In this document: in pieces, positions 1-11,600 of the stretch
How the letters are laid out: the number at the start of each line of letters is the position of its first letter
Position numbering within the stretch: the first letter of the stretch is position 1
Assembly: GCA_001662425.1 (NCBI GenBank)
Contig: BDDC01000706.1
Location: 8,725-45,435, forward strand
Direction of reading: 5' to 3'
Length of the DNA: 36,711 nt
DNA from: Chlamydomonas sphaeroides
Taxonomy: Eukaryota; Chlorophyta; Chlorophyceae; Chlamydomonadales; Chlamydomonadaceae
The notes under the pieces: generated by a model
Seen by the model: the letters and a program-made list of their open reading frames with translations, nothing else
Told to the model about the DNA's origin: nothing
The model's database searches: none
Position numbers and translations under genes: made by a program

Positions 1-104
1 GTAGTGGCGAGTAGTAAGTGGCCGCGGGCCCATCGAGCTGGCTGCCGCCCCGACAGCCACGGATTGTTGCCACTCATACGCCCCGGTGCTGGCCCCATGC
101 CCAG

Positions 105-1321
105 GCGCCGCCGCTGTGCTGTGGGCCCATAAGCCCAGTGCCAGCGCCGCGGAAATCAAGGACGCCCTCCTGCGGGGCGTGGATGTTGTCTCCGGAGCCA
201 CAAACAGCATCACTGGGGTGCGCGGGGTGCGGGGCGCAGGGCTGCGTGCTGGGTTGGTACCACGCTAGCTACTCCATGAAAATTAAGACTAGCCCACAAA
301 ATCATCGTCCCCCACGCACACGGCCGTCGGAGTGACCCTGCCGTTGGGTGCCGGAGGTCAATTTAATCCAGCAAATAGACTGCAGCTATCACGTTGCTCT
401 GGATGAACAAAGCAAACCGCCTACGCAAGTACGCATGCATTTCAATGCAGGGCCGCCTCAACCTGTTCAAAAGCCTGGGGCTGCTGGGAAGCGGCGGCGG
501 CGGCGGCGGCACGCCAACAGGTGCGCCCCTTGCTTTGCTCGCTCGTAAGGGATTGATGCCGCTGATTGGCGTAGATGGGCGCAAGCGTCGCAGCAACACT
601 CGGGCCCTGCATCTTCCCCCCTGGGTCTACTGCGTGTATGTGCACGTACACGCACACACAGGCTCGACGTTATGACACGTGTTCGTGCCTGCTGCTGCTT
701 TGGCCCGACCATACCGCCCGACGCAGGCTGCTCCTGCCTGCCACAGTGGCGCTGGGCCAGCAAGGACTACACCGCCTGCACCGAGGATGGCTCGCCCGGC
801 CGGCCCTGGTGCATTGTGGGCAGCGGCTGCAGTGCGCCCGACGGCACGAGCCAGCAGTCGAGCCCACCCGGCCAGAAGTGGAACTACTGCCCCGCGGGTG
901 AGCCCATGCGGTACATGCGGCCGTCCCTCGCTTGCTCTCCTTGTCCACTTGCCTGCCTGATCATGTAGGATAAATGCATGCGGCAGCCGCCTGCCCGCAT
1001 CGGAAGCGCACAGTTGTGGCATCCTGCGCTAGCTGCCGCACAGTTGCAGGCATGCCTGCTGCAAAGTTAACCCCTCGTGTTGATTACTAGGTTGCAAGAA
1101 CGTGTGCATGTTTGCTGACGTTCGTGATCCCGCTTGTCCTCACCTGCGCAGGCTGCGCCTGCCTGCCCCAGTGGCGCTGGAACAACAGGGACTACACGGG
1201 TTGCACGCAGGACGACTCGCCCGGCCGGCCCTGGTGCATTGTGGGCAGCAGCTGCGCCAACCCCGACGGCACCAGCCAGCAGTCGAGCCCCCGCGGCCAG
1301 CCTTGGAAGTACTGCAGCTAG
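105..1321 (+). CDS. Subtilisin-like serine protease, C-terminal part (5' end outside window)
   Basis: Four exons are visible: 105-217, 451-520, 727-897 and 1152-1321, ending in TAG. The first encodes GAAAVLWAHKPSASAAEIK and then DALL, followed by SITG; joined to GRLNLFKSLGLL in the second exon this gives the C-terminal end of a subtilase (S8) catalytic domain. This is the region just after the GTSMA-type catalytic serine motif, which must lie in an exon left of the window, as must Asp and His. A Gly run follows, then two 56-57 residue six-cysteine repeats, one per exon. Introns have GT-AG ends; phases 0, 1 and 1 agree with the reading frame. Without an intron before 105 the upstream frame lacks the serine motif and soon stops. 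Algal subtilases of this kind are secreted or vacuolar; a cell-wall or matrix role is only an inference. Confidence 0.85.
727..897 (+). other. Six-cysteine domain 1 of the subtilase (kringle/FnII-like pattern)
   Basis: This is a single exon with phase 1 at both ends (acceptor cgacgcag, donor gtgagc). It encodes about 57 residues beginning GCSCLPQWRW and containing RPWCIV and W-x-YC near the end. Six cysteines, several tryptophans and the PWC motif recall kringle or fibronectin-type-II modules, but the spacing is not a textbook match, so the family is left open. Being a symmetric 1-1 exon it can be duplicated without frame damage, as the next exon shows. Confidence 0.75.
1152..1321 (+). other. 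Six-cysteine domain 2 of the subtilase, with stop codon
   Basis: Terminal exon encoding a second copy of the Cys-rich domain (begins GCACLPQWRW, ends WKYCS, then TAG at 1319-1321). By eye about three quarters of residues match domain 1 and all six cysteines are kept. It ends immediately after the sixth cysteine, so the protein has no further tail. Confidence 0.75.
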
Positions 1322-1870
1322 TCGACAAGCAGCGAGTATGCGTACGTGAAGGCAAGCTTGGACAATTACGTATAGATAGATGCAACGCTTAGGCGCGGCA
1401 CGGCGGCGGTTTGAACCTCGTTATGAGCGAGAGCATTTGTACGATGTGCTGCGTGATTGCCACGAGCAGTGATGGATGCGAGCAGAGATGGGACGTGCGG
1501 TGCTGGGAGGCGACGCTTATTAACCGCATGATGAATGCTTGCTAATCCGCCAGCGGCGGACCATACGGCGCCAGCGTCTGCGTGGCGGCTGTCATGCCTG
1601 CTGCTGTAGCAAACATGTAGGCATACGGGAAAATATCAATCTGCTGCTAGTGCGTGCAGGCGTGGGCATGATTTCAATCCGTATTGAGGTTGTCCTGCTA
1701 GTCCTGCATGGATGGACACTGCGTGCACTATCTATCTCCTTGGCTGCTTGGGCCATGGCATCGGCATTCTTGACCAGCATCAGCACGAAGGCAGTCGCCA
1801 TCGGGTTTGTAGTCATACGTACATACGTGTGCAATGCAGGGTGTGCTAGTGGCGGCCGCAAGGCGCTCCA

Positions 1871-1912
1871 GGAGGATGAGGATGAGGATGAGGATGCTGA
1901 GGATGAGGATGC
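1871..1912. repeat. GAGGAT hexanucleotide microsatellite
   Basis: An imperfect array of GAGGAT units interrupted once by GAGGATGCT. It would encode an acidic D/E run on the + strand, but nothing around it looks like a gene. Confidence 0.85.
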
Positions 1913-1960
1913 ATGCAGCGCCATTAGTGCTTCCAAAAGAAAAAAGGTATGACGATACAA

Positions 1961-1965
1961 TGTAA
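1961..1965 (+). terminator. Possible polyadenylation signal TGTAA for the subtilase
   Basis: TGTAA is the usual poly(A) signal of volvocine algae. This is the first one I find after the subtilase stop, about 640 nt downstream, a normal 3'UTR length for these algae. A pentamer also occurs by chance, so the call is weak. Confidence 0.35.
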
Positions 1966-1977
1966 GGCACCAACCGG

Positions 1978-2060
1978 TCTCAACATCGACTGATCGCCCT
2001 ACCTCGTTAAATCATGGCGAGTCAAGCTCGCCGTACATCTATTTCTATTTCTCAACATCG
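1978..2060 (+). mobile_element. Short SINE-like insertion with target-site duplication (copy 1)
   Basis: A body of about 61 bp (1989-2049) is flanked by the 11-bp direct repeat TCTCAACATCG (1978-1988 and 2050-2060). The body contains GATCGCCCTACC, a short stem GGCGAGTCAAGCTCGCC, and ends in an (ATTTCT)n tail. The same body occurs in reverse orientation at 23987-24067 and about 32661-32773, and the same type of tail at 8148-8165. Flanking direct repeats plus a simple-repeat 3' tail are the marks of target-primed retroposition. Confidence 0.7.
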
Positions 2061-2110
2061 GAGGTTGGCTTGTGGATCGTGCAACATCGGAGGTTGGCTT
2101 GTGGATCGTG
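2053..2110. repeat. Perfect 29-bp tandem duplication
   Basis: Two adjacent identical 29-bp copies (2053-2081 and 2082-2110), each starting CAACATCGGAGGTTGGC. The first overlaps the right target-site duplication of the SINE-like insertion, so the duplication probably arose after or with that insertion. Confidence 0.9.
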
Positions 2111-2561
2111 CAGGGCCGTAGGGGTCCAGGGGGAAACGCCCGCGCACGTCCTAAGAGTGGTTGTGGGTCCTACGGCGACGTGTGCCCGTGCAATAATATT
2201 GACATGGCCCTCACCATGCGTTTCGTCCCTGACATAGCTAGGACTCATCAACTGAGCTTTGCAGCGTGCGTGCGTGCCCTGGCCCGGCCCCAACGTGGCT
2301 ATTCCCGGCCTAAGGCCTCCCAGCCCCCAGCATGATGGTATGGTACGTGTGTGTACGGAGCGTGTGGCATGTAACGATGGCGTATGTACGCAGGCGACAG
2401 CCACCAGGCTGCCAGAGAAGCGCATTGCGGCTGTTATCCGCAACTGCAATTGCTTTAGATGCATGCGCAAGCGTTGCTACAGGGGAACGAGATATTGTGT
2501 GGATGTGTACGGTAGGCAGCCTTCGTACCCCGTCGCTGGGGGCGGTTGGTTGCTCTCCCCT

Positions 2562-2856
2562 GCCACCCCCACTCGTGCGGCCTTGTGTCCCGCATATAGC
2601 CAGCTGCGGGCTGAGCACGAGCCTACTCTCCAACTTGCACGTCGTGGCATGCGCCGCGTGATGCTAGAGGCTGATCCGAGTCATGTGGCCCGGTATCTGA
2701 GGGATGTGTGGAATAGGCGGACCGTAGCGCTGAGGAGCCGAGGGCCCTAGTGCACTGAGATGACCTGATCTGCCGATGGCCCCCCTGGCTGTGAAACGGC
2801 GACCTCCGCTTTGCGGTGTAACAGTAACAGCCACCCCCACTCGTGCGGCCTTGTGT
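2562..2856. repeat. 27-bp direct repeat pair
   Basis: A perfect 27-bp sequence starting GCCACCCCCACTCGTGCGG occurs at 2562-2588 and 2830-2856, 241 bp apart. The intervening sequence shows no coding signal. Nature unknown; it could flank a small insertion or be a dispersed repeat. Confidence 0.8.
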
Positions 2857-5548
2857 TGCCTTCCCCTTTCCCCGCGCCTCGGTACGAGGCCGGGGGGAGG
2901 GAGGAGGCGCCAGCAGGCGCATTGGGCCGTTTCAGTGCTCTGGACAGCACGCACGGTAAGCAGCTGCTGGGGTACTGGGGGTTTTCACACGAGTGACTCA
3001 AGGAGGCATGGCAGTCCAAGGATGGCATGGCAGTCCGTGGGATACTTGTGTGTATATATCGGTGTGCCGCAGTGCCGCACAAGTGCACGGACGCTGCCTA
3101 TACGGCAGGCAGGCAATAGCAACTGGTTGTATGTTGCTTAGCATCACCTTCGGGGGATGGGGCGTGTACGTACGGGGCTTCGGCCCTCCTGACCACAAGC
3201 TCGCTGCACCGCTTGTTCTATTTCCACATCTAGCATCACCGCAATGAACACCATGTGATGTGCGACACGTGTCGTGATGGTGGACCTGGCCGCGCGTGCG
3301 TTGCTGAGCATGTCGCCATCGAACACACCAATTCGAGTGACCCCTGTTGGCTGCCAGCCTGCAGGCATGGTCCGGCGACGCCAGACGGCTGAACGAGGCC
3401 GCCGTCGGTCATGGCGCCCGACATGAGCGCCGCGCCTGGTGCGGGGTTTCGTCGCGCCATGGCCCGCGGGCTGCCAGCACCCTCCTCGCATCCGCCGAGC
3501 CATATGCTGCATCATGCAACCGCTGGATGGAGCTGCAGACCGCATTTAATACCTTTTATTACCTTTCCCCGCCTGCCTCTTACCTAGCGAGCGGTGGGCG
3601 CCCTTTTCGAACAGGTCACGTCACGTGTCGGTTCAGGACAATCCCACTGTTGCCTGGCCGCCCGCGCTGACCCCACCATTACGCATCCACACGCACGCAG
3701 CTGCGACTCGGGACGCCTCGCTGGGCACGCCTTACCTACCCATGCATCCTACCTTGCTTGGCACACGCGTCATCACAAGATAGCGCGCCTACCCGTTATC
3801 AACCACGCAACGAAGTGCCGCGGCTGTGAGCGACGAATGGATGCGGGGACCAGCAGGTGATGGGATCTGTAACTAAAATGGCGCATGGCGGGGGGAGCGC
3901 CGCCTGCTGGGCCACCCACACCCAGCCCGTGTGGGCTCTCTCCTTGCAGGGTCCGTCAGGCCTTGCGGAAATGTCGTTAGGCTTCGTCGTAGCCATGGAC
4001 TAGGATATGAGGGCTGGCTCCAACCCACAGAACTGACCATGCTGCAGCCCGCGGGCGACACGGAACACGTGGATGGTGGAGCTTGGGCTGGGCTCATGAC
4101 ATTGTGCCCTCGGTGGTACCACCAAGGTGCTGCAGGATTGCTGCAGGATCGCGCCTGCGTCGTATGCGAGTCCCCGGTGGATGGCTACCTGTCCACACGG
4201 CTACTGCTGTGGCTGGCTATATCCACCAATTCCTGACGGCGCCAGGGCTGCCGACACCGGTGGTCGCAATGAAGGCACGTCTAACATCAGGTGGTCCATT
4301 CTTTATGAAAGCCAAATGCAGCGGGGCCTAGATGGGGCCGCTCCGCTTGTGGACCGCTACCCGTCAGATCGCCCAGTGCTCGATAACCCGGAATCATGCA
4401 TGGGTCCGTCGGGGCCTTTAAGTCCTTGCGGCCTTGGGATCCTGTTTGCTTAGTTCTCTGCTCCGTCCAAGCAGCTGGGACTACTGGGACCCTCTAGACC
4501 CTCGGGGGCGCCTCCACTGTCAGCGCTGCTGCCCATCAGTAAGTACGGCAAGGGGAGGACAGATGGAGGTTGTGGGCAGCGTTGTCAAACATGCCGTGGT
4601 CAGCAGGGACGGATGGCGACGACCACTCACCCTGCACTCGGGCCGCTGGTGAGTGCCTCGCCCCCATCCGTGCCACGGTGTGCAGTAATGCCGGGGAGCA
4701 CGTGCTCCCCGCGGGCGTGCACGCCCTTGCTTGCTTGGTCCTTGCTTGCCCGGCTGGATGGCCAGCGGCGGGGGCTGGGGCTCCCCTGGGGGTTGTTCCA
4801 AGGTCCGGCCGAACCCCGCATTCACGGTGACCAAGGAGATCTGGGAGACGAAGCCACAGAGGTTGCCCGCACCCAACGCGGGCGCAAGTCTTACAAGTCT
4901 TCCGGTGCGTGGGCGCCACCGCCAGGGAGCGAGCATGCAGCGCATATACATGCGGTCGCTGCACGCCGAATGCCGCACTGCCATACCTTAGCCGATATGC
5001 CAATATCCAATGAATCTGTGCCAAGAATGTGTGCAGTATGCGACATGCTTACGGATTTGGCTCGCGTGTCCGGTATGGGTTCGAACCGACCGCATTCGGT
5101 CAGGCACCCAGATGGCGTTGGCGCGGCGCTAGTAGTGGACCGTGCGCCTGTAAGATTTCTTGATGATATCGCAGCAGTGTGGCTTGTGAATGTTTAAACG
5201 CTATCAGCGTGACGCTCTGGGGTGCCGCGCCGGCGGGTCGCGCGGGGAACACCACCTACCGGCGGCTACAGACAGGTACGATATGGGTCGGCCAGGCAGC
5301 GATGAGCGAGCATGCGACCAGCGTACAACGGTGAGTCGAATAGTATGGTGACGTGCATGTGTGTATGCACATAGGAGCTGCAGGCTGCGCTCGCTTTGCA
5401 AAGCCAATTGGTTTCAATACTAGTTACAGCGGTTGGACACGGGCGACTTTGACATGTCCACGCGATGCTGCGCCCTCCCCATACTCATACAAACAAACGC
5501 GTATAGGTGTCTAGGCAAGCGCTATTTCGCTGCGCTGCACTTATTACC

Positions 5549-5639
5549 ATGAGACGTGCTGCACAGTCTCTTGCGGTCTTCACATTAGCCCTGGTATCAC
5601 TGCAGCTCGTGAGATCACAGCTGCCACCTACATTATTCG
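5549..5639 (+). other. Gene A exon 1: start codon and signal peptide
   Basis: Encodes MRRAAQSLAVFTLALVSLQL followed by VRSQLPPTLF, a positive N-terminus, hydrophobic core and likely cleavage after VRS. The ATG at 5549 is chosen because gene B begins with a matching MRRA...SQLPP exon. Ends in phase 1 with donor gtgaga; the start is otherwise supported only by this paralogy. Confidence 0.8.
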
Positions 5640-8600
5640 GTGAGACAGGCGGCGGCCCGACAAACTGAATGCACCAAGACTATGAACTTGTGCGACGGAT
5701 TTTTTAAACTCCCACAGAGCCGCTGACGCAGTGCACAACTACTGCATGTGGTGATGTTGCGAGCTGCGAGGAGGTGCGTAAGCTGTGGCGGACGTTTCAT
5801 GCGCTCCGCGCTCATGCGCTTCGGCGACGGCGAAAGCAGTGCCAAGTGCAGTGCGGAGGCTTCCTGAAGCAGTCCTACCTACGTAAGCTCTCGCACCTAC
5901 CTGCGAGTACTGAACTCGGCCCTCCGTGTCGTCCACCTACCTCCTTGGCGCCATCGCGCGCTCCTCCGGCAGACGTACCTAGGTGCGTTGTGCGGTCGCC
6001 CCGCGTGATCGATGATGACACGATGTATGGCCACCAGTGTCGCGGCCTTATGATGCGGCCGTGTGTGACACGACCCCTGCACCAACCCTGCACCAACCCA
6101 TCCCGCTACATGCGGCATGCTGCCATGCTTATGCCTGCAACCCTGCACTCAGGCTTCAAGTGCGTCTGCCCTGCCGGACAGACCTTCATGAGCTCAACCA
6201 AGTCATGCTCGGGTAGGGGCTTCGTTGCGCCGTCCTGCACAGTGGTGACATACGCGCGAAGTATCGCATCACACCATACTTGCCTTGCTTTGCCCTGCTG
6301 CCCGCCGCCAATGGTTGATGCTCTGCAGCGGCCGCGTTGTGCTGTTTGCTCCGCACCCACTAGCCTGCCCCACACCCTGCTTTAAGACCAAATCTACCTG
6401 AGCCTGCCTCGCACACTGCGCGCCTTGCTCAGCTGCCGCCCCGCCCTGGCCCTCTCCCCCACCCGCACCTCTGGCCCATCTACCGTCACCAGACATAAAC
6501 GAGTAAGTTCCGCTGGCATCGCCAGCCTCGCTGCAGGACTAGAGATGCCTTGATCACCAAGCGAGGGGCGCTGTAGAATGCTCTCGTCTGCAGGCCCTCA
6601 CAGGGCTGCCGTCGTGCGGCATTCTTTATTTTTATCAGCCATAGCTGACCTGCTGCAACTAACACTCGGACCCAGGAGCCTGGGTGCACCTCCGCCCACG
6701 CCCGCTGCTGCCGGAGCTCCCGCCCCTATTGTCCCCGGTGCTCTCATGCTGCCGGAGCCCCCAGCTGTCCTTTCCCCTCATCCTCTCCTCTCCAGGTGCC
6801 TGGCGCCCTACCCGGGCCCATGCGGCAAGCGAGGCACCTGCACCAGTGGGTGTCCGGCAGCGGGCTAGGGCGGGAGGGCGCGGGCGGTGGCATCTGTGTA
6901 CCTGCCCCCGTGGATGGCGGGAAAGGGGTTCCTCCACTTGCAAGCTTTGGTTTAGCCGGGCTGGGCCGCGCTGGGTGGGGCCGCCCGGGCCTGGCCGGGC
7001 CTGGCCGGGCCGGGCCGGGCCAGGCCGCGCGTTAGGCTTGTGGGCTGCCCCCCTTGCTGTCCTTCTGCTTGGGGCTGCACTTGCCCCTTGGGGCAGGTCA
7101 GGTTTAGGCTTCGCTACCGGCAGCCGCCCTTGAGGCCAGCCCCTCCGACTCCTACCCCGCACCGCGCAGACGGCTCACCCTGCCCCAGCCAACGCTGAAT
7201 TCGGGCCTTCTTGTCCGTGACATGCGAACCACCTGCCTGCCTCCCTCACCCACAGACCTCAACACCACCGACGCCACACGCTTCCCGGGCTTCAACTGCT
7301 CCTGCCCGGCCGGCTATGCCTATAACTCCGTTTTAAAGGACTGCGTGGGTGGGTCCCCACCCCGCCGCGAGGCTGGCGTGTGTTCCACATGCTTGGCATT
7401 AGGGCAGCAGCGGGTGCCAGCGCCTGCACGTCACGTCCCCACCGACACGCATGCGTGCCGTTTGTGTCACCAGACCTGCATCCCCCATCATCCCCTGTCC
7501 AGTGGTGCAGCTGTGTGTGTGCGTCACAGCTGCAGTAGCGCGCGCCCATGTGTCGGATGTGGCCAGGGGCGCCTGCACCGAGGGCCCTCACTCCTCCAGC
7601 CTCCGGACCCCGACCCCCGAATGCCAACCCGAGGCCACCATCGCCAGTGTCGTGTTCCCATTCACCCCTGTCCAACGCTCTTGACATTCCCCACGGGCTC
7701 ACGGCACATGCGCCCTTCATGCACCCCTGTCCACCCCTGTCCGTCCACACACCGCCGGCAACACCCACCACTGCCCACTGCATGGCAACCTTCCTCGCCC
7801 TCCAGACGTAAATGAGGTAAGAAGATACATACGTTGGTTCTACCCCTGGCAATGATGTCTTCCGCGTTGAGCTCGAGTTCCTTAATCCCGTTGCACGGTC
7901 TAGGCTCTCGGTACTGCCCCTCGCGCCCCACCCCTTGCCCGCCTCCTGGCCCCGCCGCCCTCTCACCCCTGACGCCCTTATCCATTCCGCAGTGCACGTC
8001 CAGCCCTCCGCTGCACAACTGCCCTGCGTCCGCCACCTGCATCAACACCGCGGTGCGTCAATGAGGGCATGTGTTACCGGTACATGTTTGCCGTGTTAGT
8101 TGATACATCCGATAATGAAACGACGTGAGCCCTGCACGTGTCGTAACCATTTCTATTTCTGTTTCTTGATACATCCGTCATATGACACGTAGCACCAAGA
8201 ACGAACGGGGCCGATGCCCCCTCGGCTCGGACAAGGACGTCTTATGTCCCTGCCTTTCCGTCCTTGCTAAACAGCACTATGATTATGTTCCCCATGCCGC
8301 CCCCCTGCGTGCAACCGCAGGGCTCGTTCCGCTGCCGCTGCGGCAGCACCGGGCAGTGGTTCTTCAACGGCGCGTGCCGAGGTGCGGCGGTTGGCGGTTG
8401 GCGGTTGGCGTTGGGTCCCCTAGCGGGCGCGGAGGACCAACCGCGGAGGCGGGGCCAAGCGCCGGCGCATTGCCAAAAATTGCGAATGAAACACACCCAG
8501 CGATGGCTGCACCGCCTCGGCAATACCGAACCTAGTAGTTAGCGTTCCACAATGCATCTCCTCACATGCCTCCTTCTTTTTCCCCCATATCCTGCCCAAC

Positions 8601-11600
8601 CTCCCCAGACATCAACGAGTGCGCCCGGCGCAACCCTCCCTGCGGCGGCTCCTCGGTCTGCGTCAACTCAATCGTCGACCTGACGCTCAACAGGACGCTG
8701 ACCTACACCTGCACCTGTGCCAAGGTGTGTTACCGTTGCGATCATTACGACCATGTCCGCACTCTGGTGTTTGAATTTGCCTTCCCGCGCCACCATGTTG
8801 GCGCACACAGCCCTACCCGCTGCCTTCCGCCGCACGCTGCTCACCTCCCTTGCATGCCAGGGCTTTGCCTTCAACGCCACCGCCAATGACTGCGTGGAGG
8901 TCAACGAGGTGGGTTTGGCGCACTTGCTTGGCCGCACGCTACCGCAAGCAACGGACAGCACCAGGAGGATAGCACGCCACATCTTGCTTGATCCATGCAC
9001 CGTCATTCTCCTATCGTGTCCGCCGGTGTCGCACTGTACCAGCCCCGTAACTTGGCCCTCTCTGCCGCGGGCTCGCGCACGTGCCACTGACCCGCCAGCC
9101 CCAGCCGCTGTACATCGATGCCCAGCCCACATCTGTACAGTGCCAGGCCCGGCCACCATATCCCAGCCTTGCGCCGTCCGGCCTCAGCATGATTTGGCCC
9201 AGCACGTGTTCTGCCAGAACGAACCAACATGCATGCTTCACCTTCCCCAACCCCAACAGTGCGCCAAGCCCTCCACGTGCCTGGGCAACAGCACCTGCGT
9301 CAACCTGGTCGGCTCGTACGTCTGCAGCTGCGGCGTCGGGTGAGTGTGGCACAGCTAGATTGGGCCAACATGGACTTCACTGTTGGAACATGTCGGGCAT
9401 CAGCATGTGATTATGGCCGTACGCGCCACGTCCCAACCAGGTTCCGCTACGATGCCCTGGCCAGGGGCTGCATCGCCGTCGGTAAGTAGGGGATTGGGTT
9501 CCTGGGCGTGGGCCGTGTGGTGCAGGCCGGTCGTCACCTACCGGGCCCAGGAAGGGCAGATTCACTCGTTCCCCTTGCCTCCCTTGGTCCAATAACCACG
9601 CCTGCCTTCCTCCCTACCTGCCATCATGCCGCCGCACGCAGCCGCCGATGCTCCACCGCTGCCGCCCGCGCCGATTGCGTTTGGTGAGGCCAGCCTCTCG
9701 TTAGCTACTGGGCAGTGGGCGGCAATGGGCGTCCACGCTGCACAGCCCCACGTGCCGCGCCGCGCCACGCCACAGGGAGACTGCTTCCCTGTTCTTGACA
9801 GAATCCCTTCATCCGCCTGCCGCAGCCCCCAACGACACGTGCGGCGTCGCTGGGGTTTGCGGAACGGAGGCAACCTGTGAGGAGGTACGGAGCCATTGGG
9901 ACACGCACGGGGGGTAGCGTTCTACCAATGCGCACAACCCGCCATTACATGTGTGCTTCAGCCACCGGTCCGCCTGCAACTGTGATGTAAGGGTGCCCGC
10001 GTGATCGTCAGAACCGGCACTCTGCCGCCCAGCCCCGCGTGTTGCATCTCTGGCCCGCCCCGCCGCCATCCATCGCCCAACCGCCCCTGTCCCGCCCACA
10101 CGCCCTCCTCCACCACGGTACCCTCGACCCACTGCCATGCAGACCTTCCTGGGTAAGCGCGACCTCATGTGGGAGTCATAGTTCGGGCACCAGGCTTGCG
10201 TGCCATGTGGAGAATGCCGTGGGGGCAACTCCCTGGGGGCCGCGCCCTGGTGCTCCATTGCGCGCTCCAAGTGGCGCCCCATCGCTGACCCCCTCGTCTG
10301 CTGCCTGCTGGCCACTGCTGCACCCCCTGCCAACATGCTGCATCGCTGCCCGCGGCGAACTTGGCGGGCAGCAATAGACACTTCGCGGCCTCTGGGGCAT
10401 GGCCTTCTGCAGCCTTGCCATGTACATGACCGCGTGACACCCCGCCCGCCGCAGCACAAACCCTTGCCACCCCCCTCCACCCGCCAATCCATCTCCCCCA
10501 GGCCACAGGTGCGTGTGCCCGCTGGGCAAGACCTTCAACGCCAACACCAAGGCCTGCGCGGGTGCGTGCCTTCGGATGTGTTTGGCGGTGCGTCCGCGGA
10601 AGGGATGACAGTCGCCATGCCTGCCCCGGCGTTTGATAGGCTTGATGTTAAGTGACAGGGACCACACTGTAACAACGCTCCGTGGTGCATGCCCCTCCCT
10701 CGCTTACCCTCTGGACCAACCCGCCGTCCGCACGACACTGCCCGACACGGCTCCGTCTGTCCAGGCGTGAATGAGTAAGCTTGCGGCGTGTCTGCGGTGC
10801 TGCGGGTTGTCAAGCTCTGCGGAGGGGGAGGGGTCACACAGAGGCCCATGTGAGCTCGGACTGCGGCTCCCCGCCCTCCAGGTTATCAACCGCCCCATCC
10901 TGCGCCGCCCTGCACCCCTGCCTCCCCTCGCAGGTGCGCCGCTCCCTACCCCGGCCCCTGCGGCACGGCTGGCTGCGTGGGTGAGGCAGATAGAGCGGTA
11001 GATGGCAGCACGCATTTCGTTTGAAGTCTTGACGTGATGCTGTAGACGCACGCTGCCACGAGTACATACGGACCAATGCGAGTAGCGTACTGGGCTGTCC
11101 AGTGGCCGTAAACGCTCCAGTGGCCCCATGCACGGCTGTGCTGTTAGCAGCAGCTGGACTCTGCAGAGTCCAGCAGCTGCTAACAGCTGTCCTCTACACT
11201 GCAAGCCGTGGGGAGCGCCGCTCCCGCCTGTGACGTGTACATAATGTTTAAAGTACGCCCGCCGTCAGTACGCTATGCCATGCTGTACGCCCAACCTCAT
11301 GTCGTACCTGCCTGTGCCTCCCGCCTACATGCCCAACCCCGCCTCCGACCCACCCCATCTCCCAATCATGCTGCCGCAGACGACGCCTCGGCGCAGGGCT
11401 ACCGCTGCTCCTGCCCCGCTGGGTACACCTTCAACAACGCCACCCTGGCATGCATCGGTGGGTCAACCTTAATGTGTGAACACATGTTGTAAATGGGACC
11501 GCATACGGAACAATAACGACATAAACCACAATGGAGCCGCACAGCAGCACGAATCTATGCCGGGTGACTTCATGCCATATCACTGCTCTAGCTGACCCGC

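Larger units (their letters stand above)
1322..5548. other. Intergenic region, no supported gene
   Basis: About 4.2 kb between the subtilase stop and the gene A start. It contains short open frames on both strands, as expected of GC-rich DNA, but none shows a recognisable motif, a convincing exon chain or similarity to its neighbours. The longest + strand frame (4613-5197, 194 codons) is not recognised. The region holds the repeats listed separately and presumably the 3'UTR of the subtilase and the promoter of gene A; I see no clear TATA box. Confidence 0.6.

Noticed and set aside
5079..5089. GGGTTCGAACC, resembling a tRNA B box
   Set aside because: The flanking bases do not form a T-arm stem and no acceptor, D or anticodon arms can be drawn.
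4613..5197. 194-codon + strand frame
   Set aside because: No recognisable domain, no paralogue in the window and overlapping frames of similar length on the other strand; kept only as a note in the intergenic entry.
6976..7034. GGGCCTGGCCGGGCC-rich stretch as a regulatory or origin element
   Set aside because: Simple low-complexity GC repeat inside an intron; no further evidence.
7292..7966. 224-codon minus-strand frame and similar minus-strand frames across genes A and B
   Set aside because: They are shadows of GC-rich + strand exons and introns; the + strand exon chain explains the region with conserved modules.
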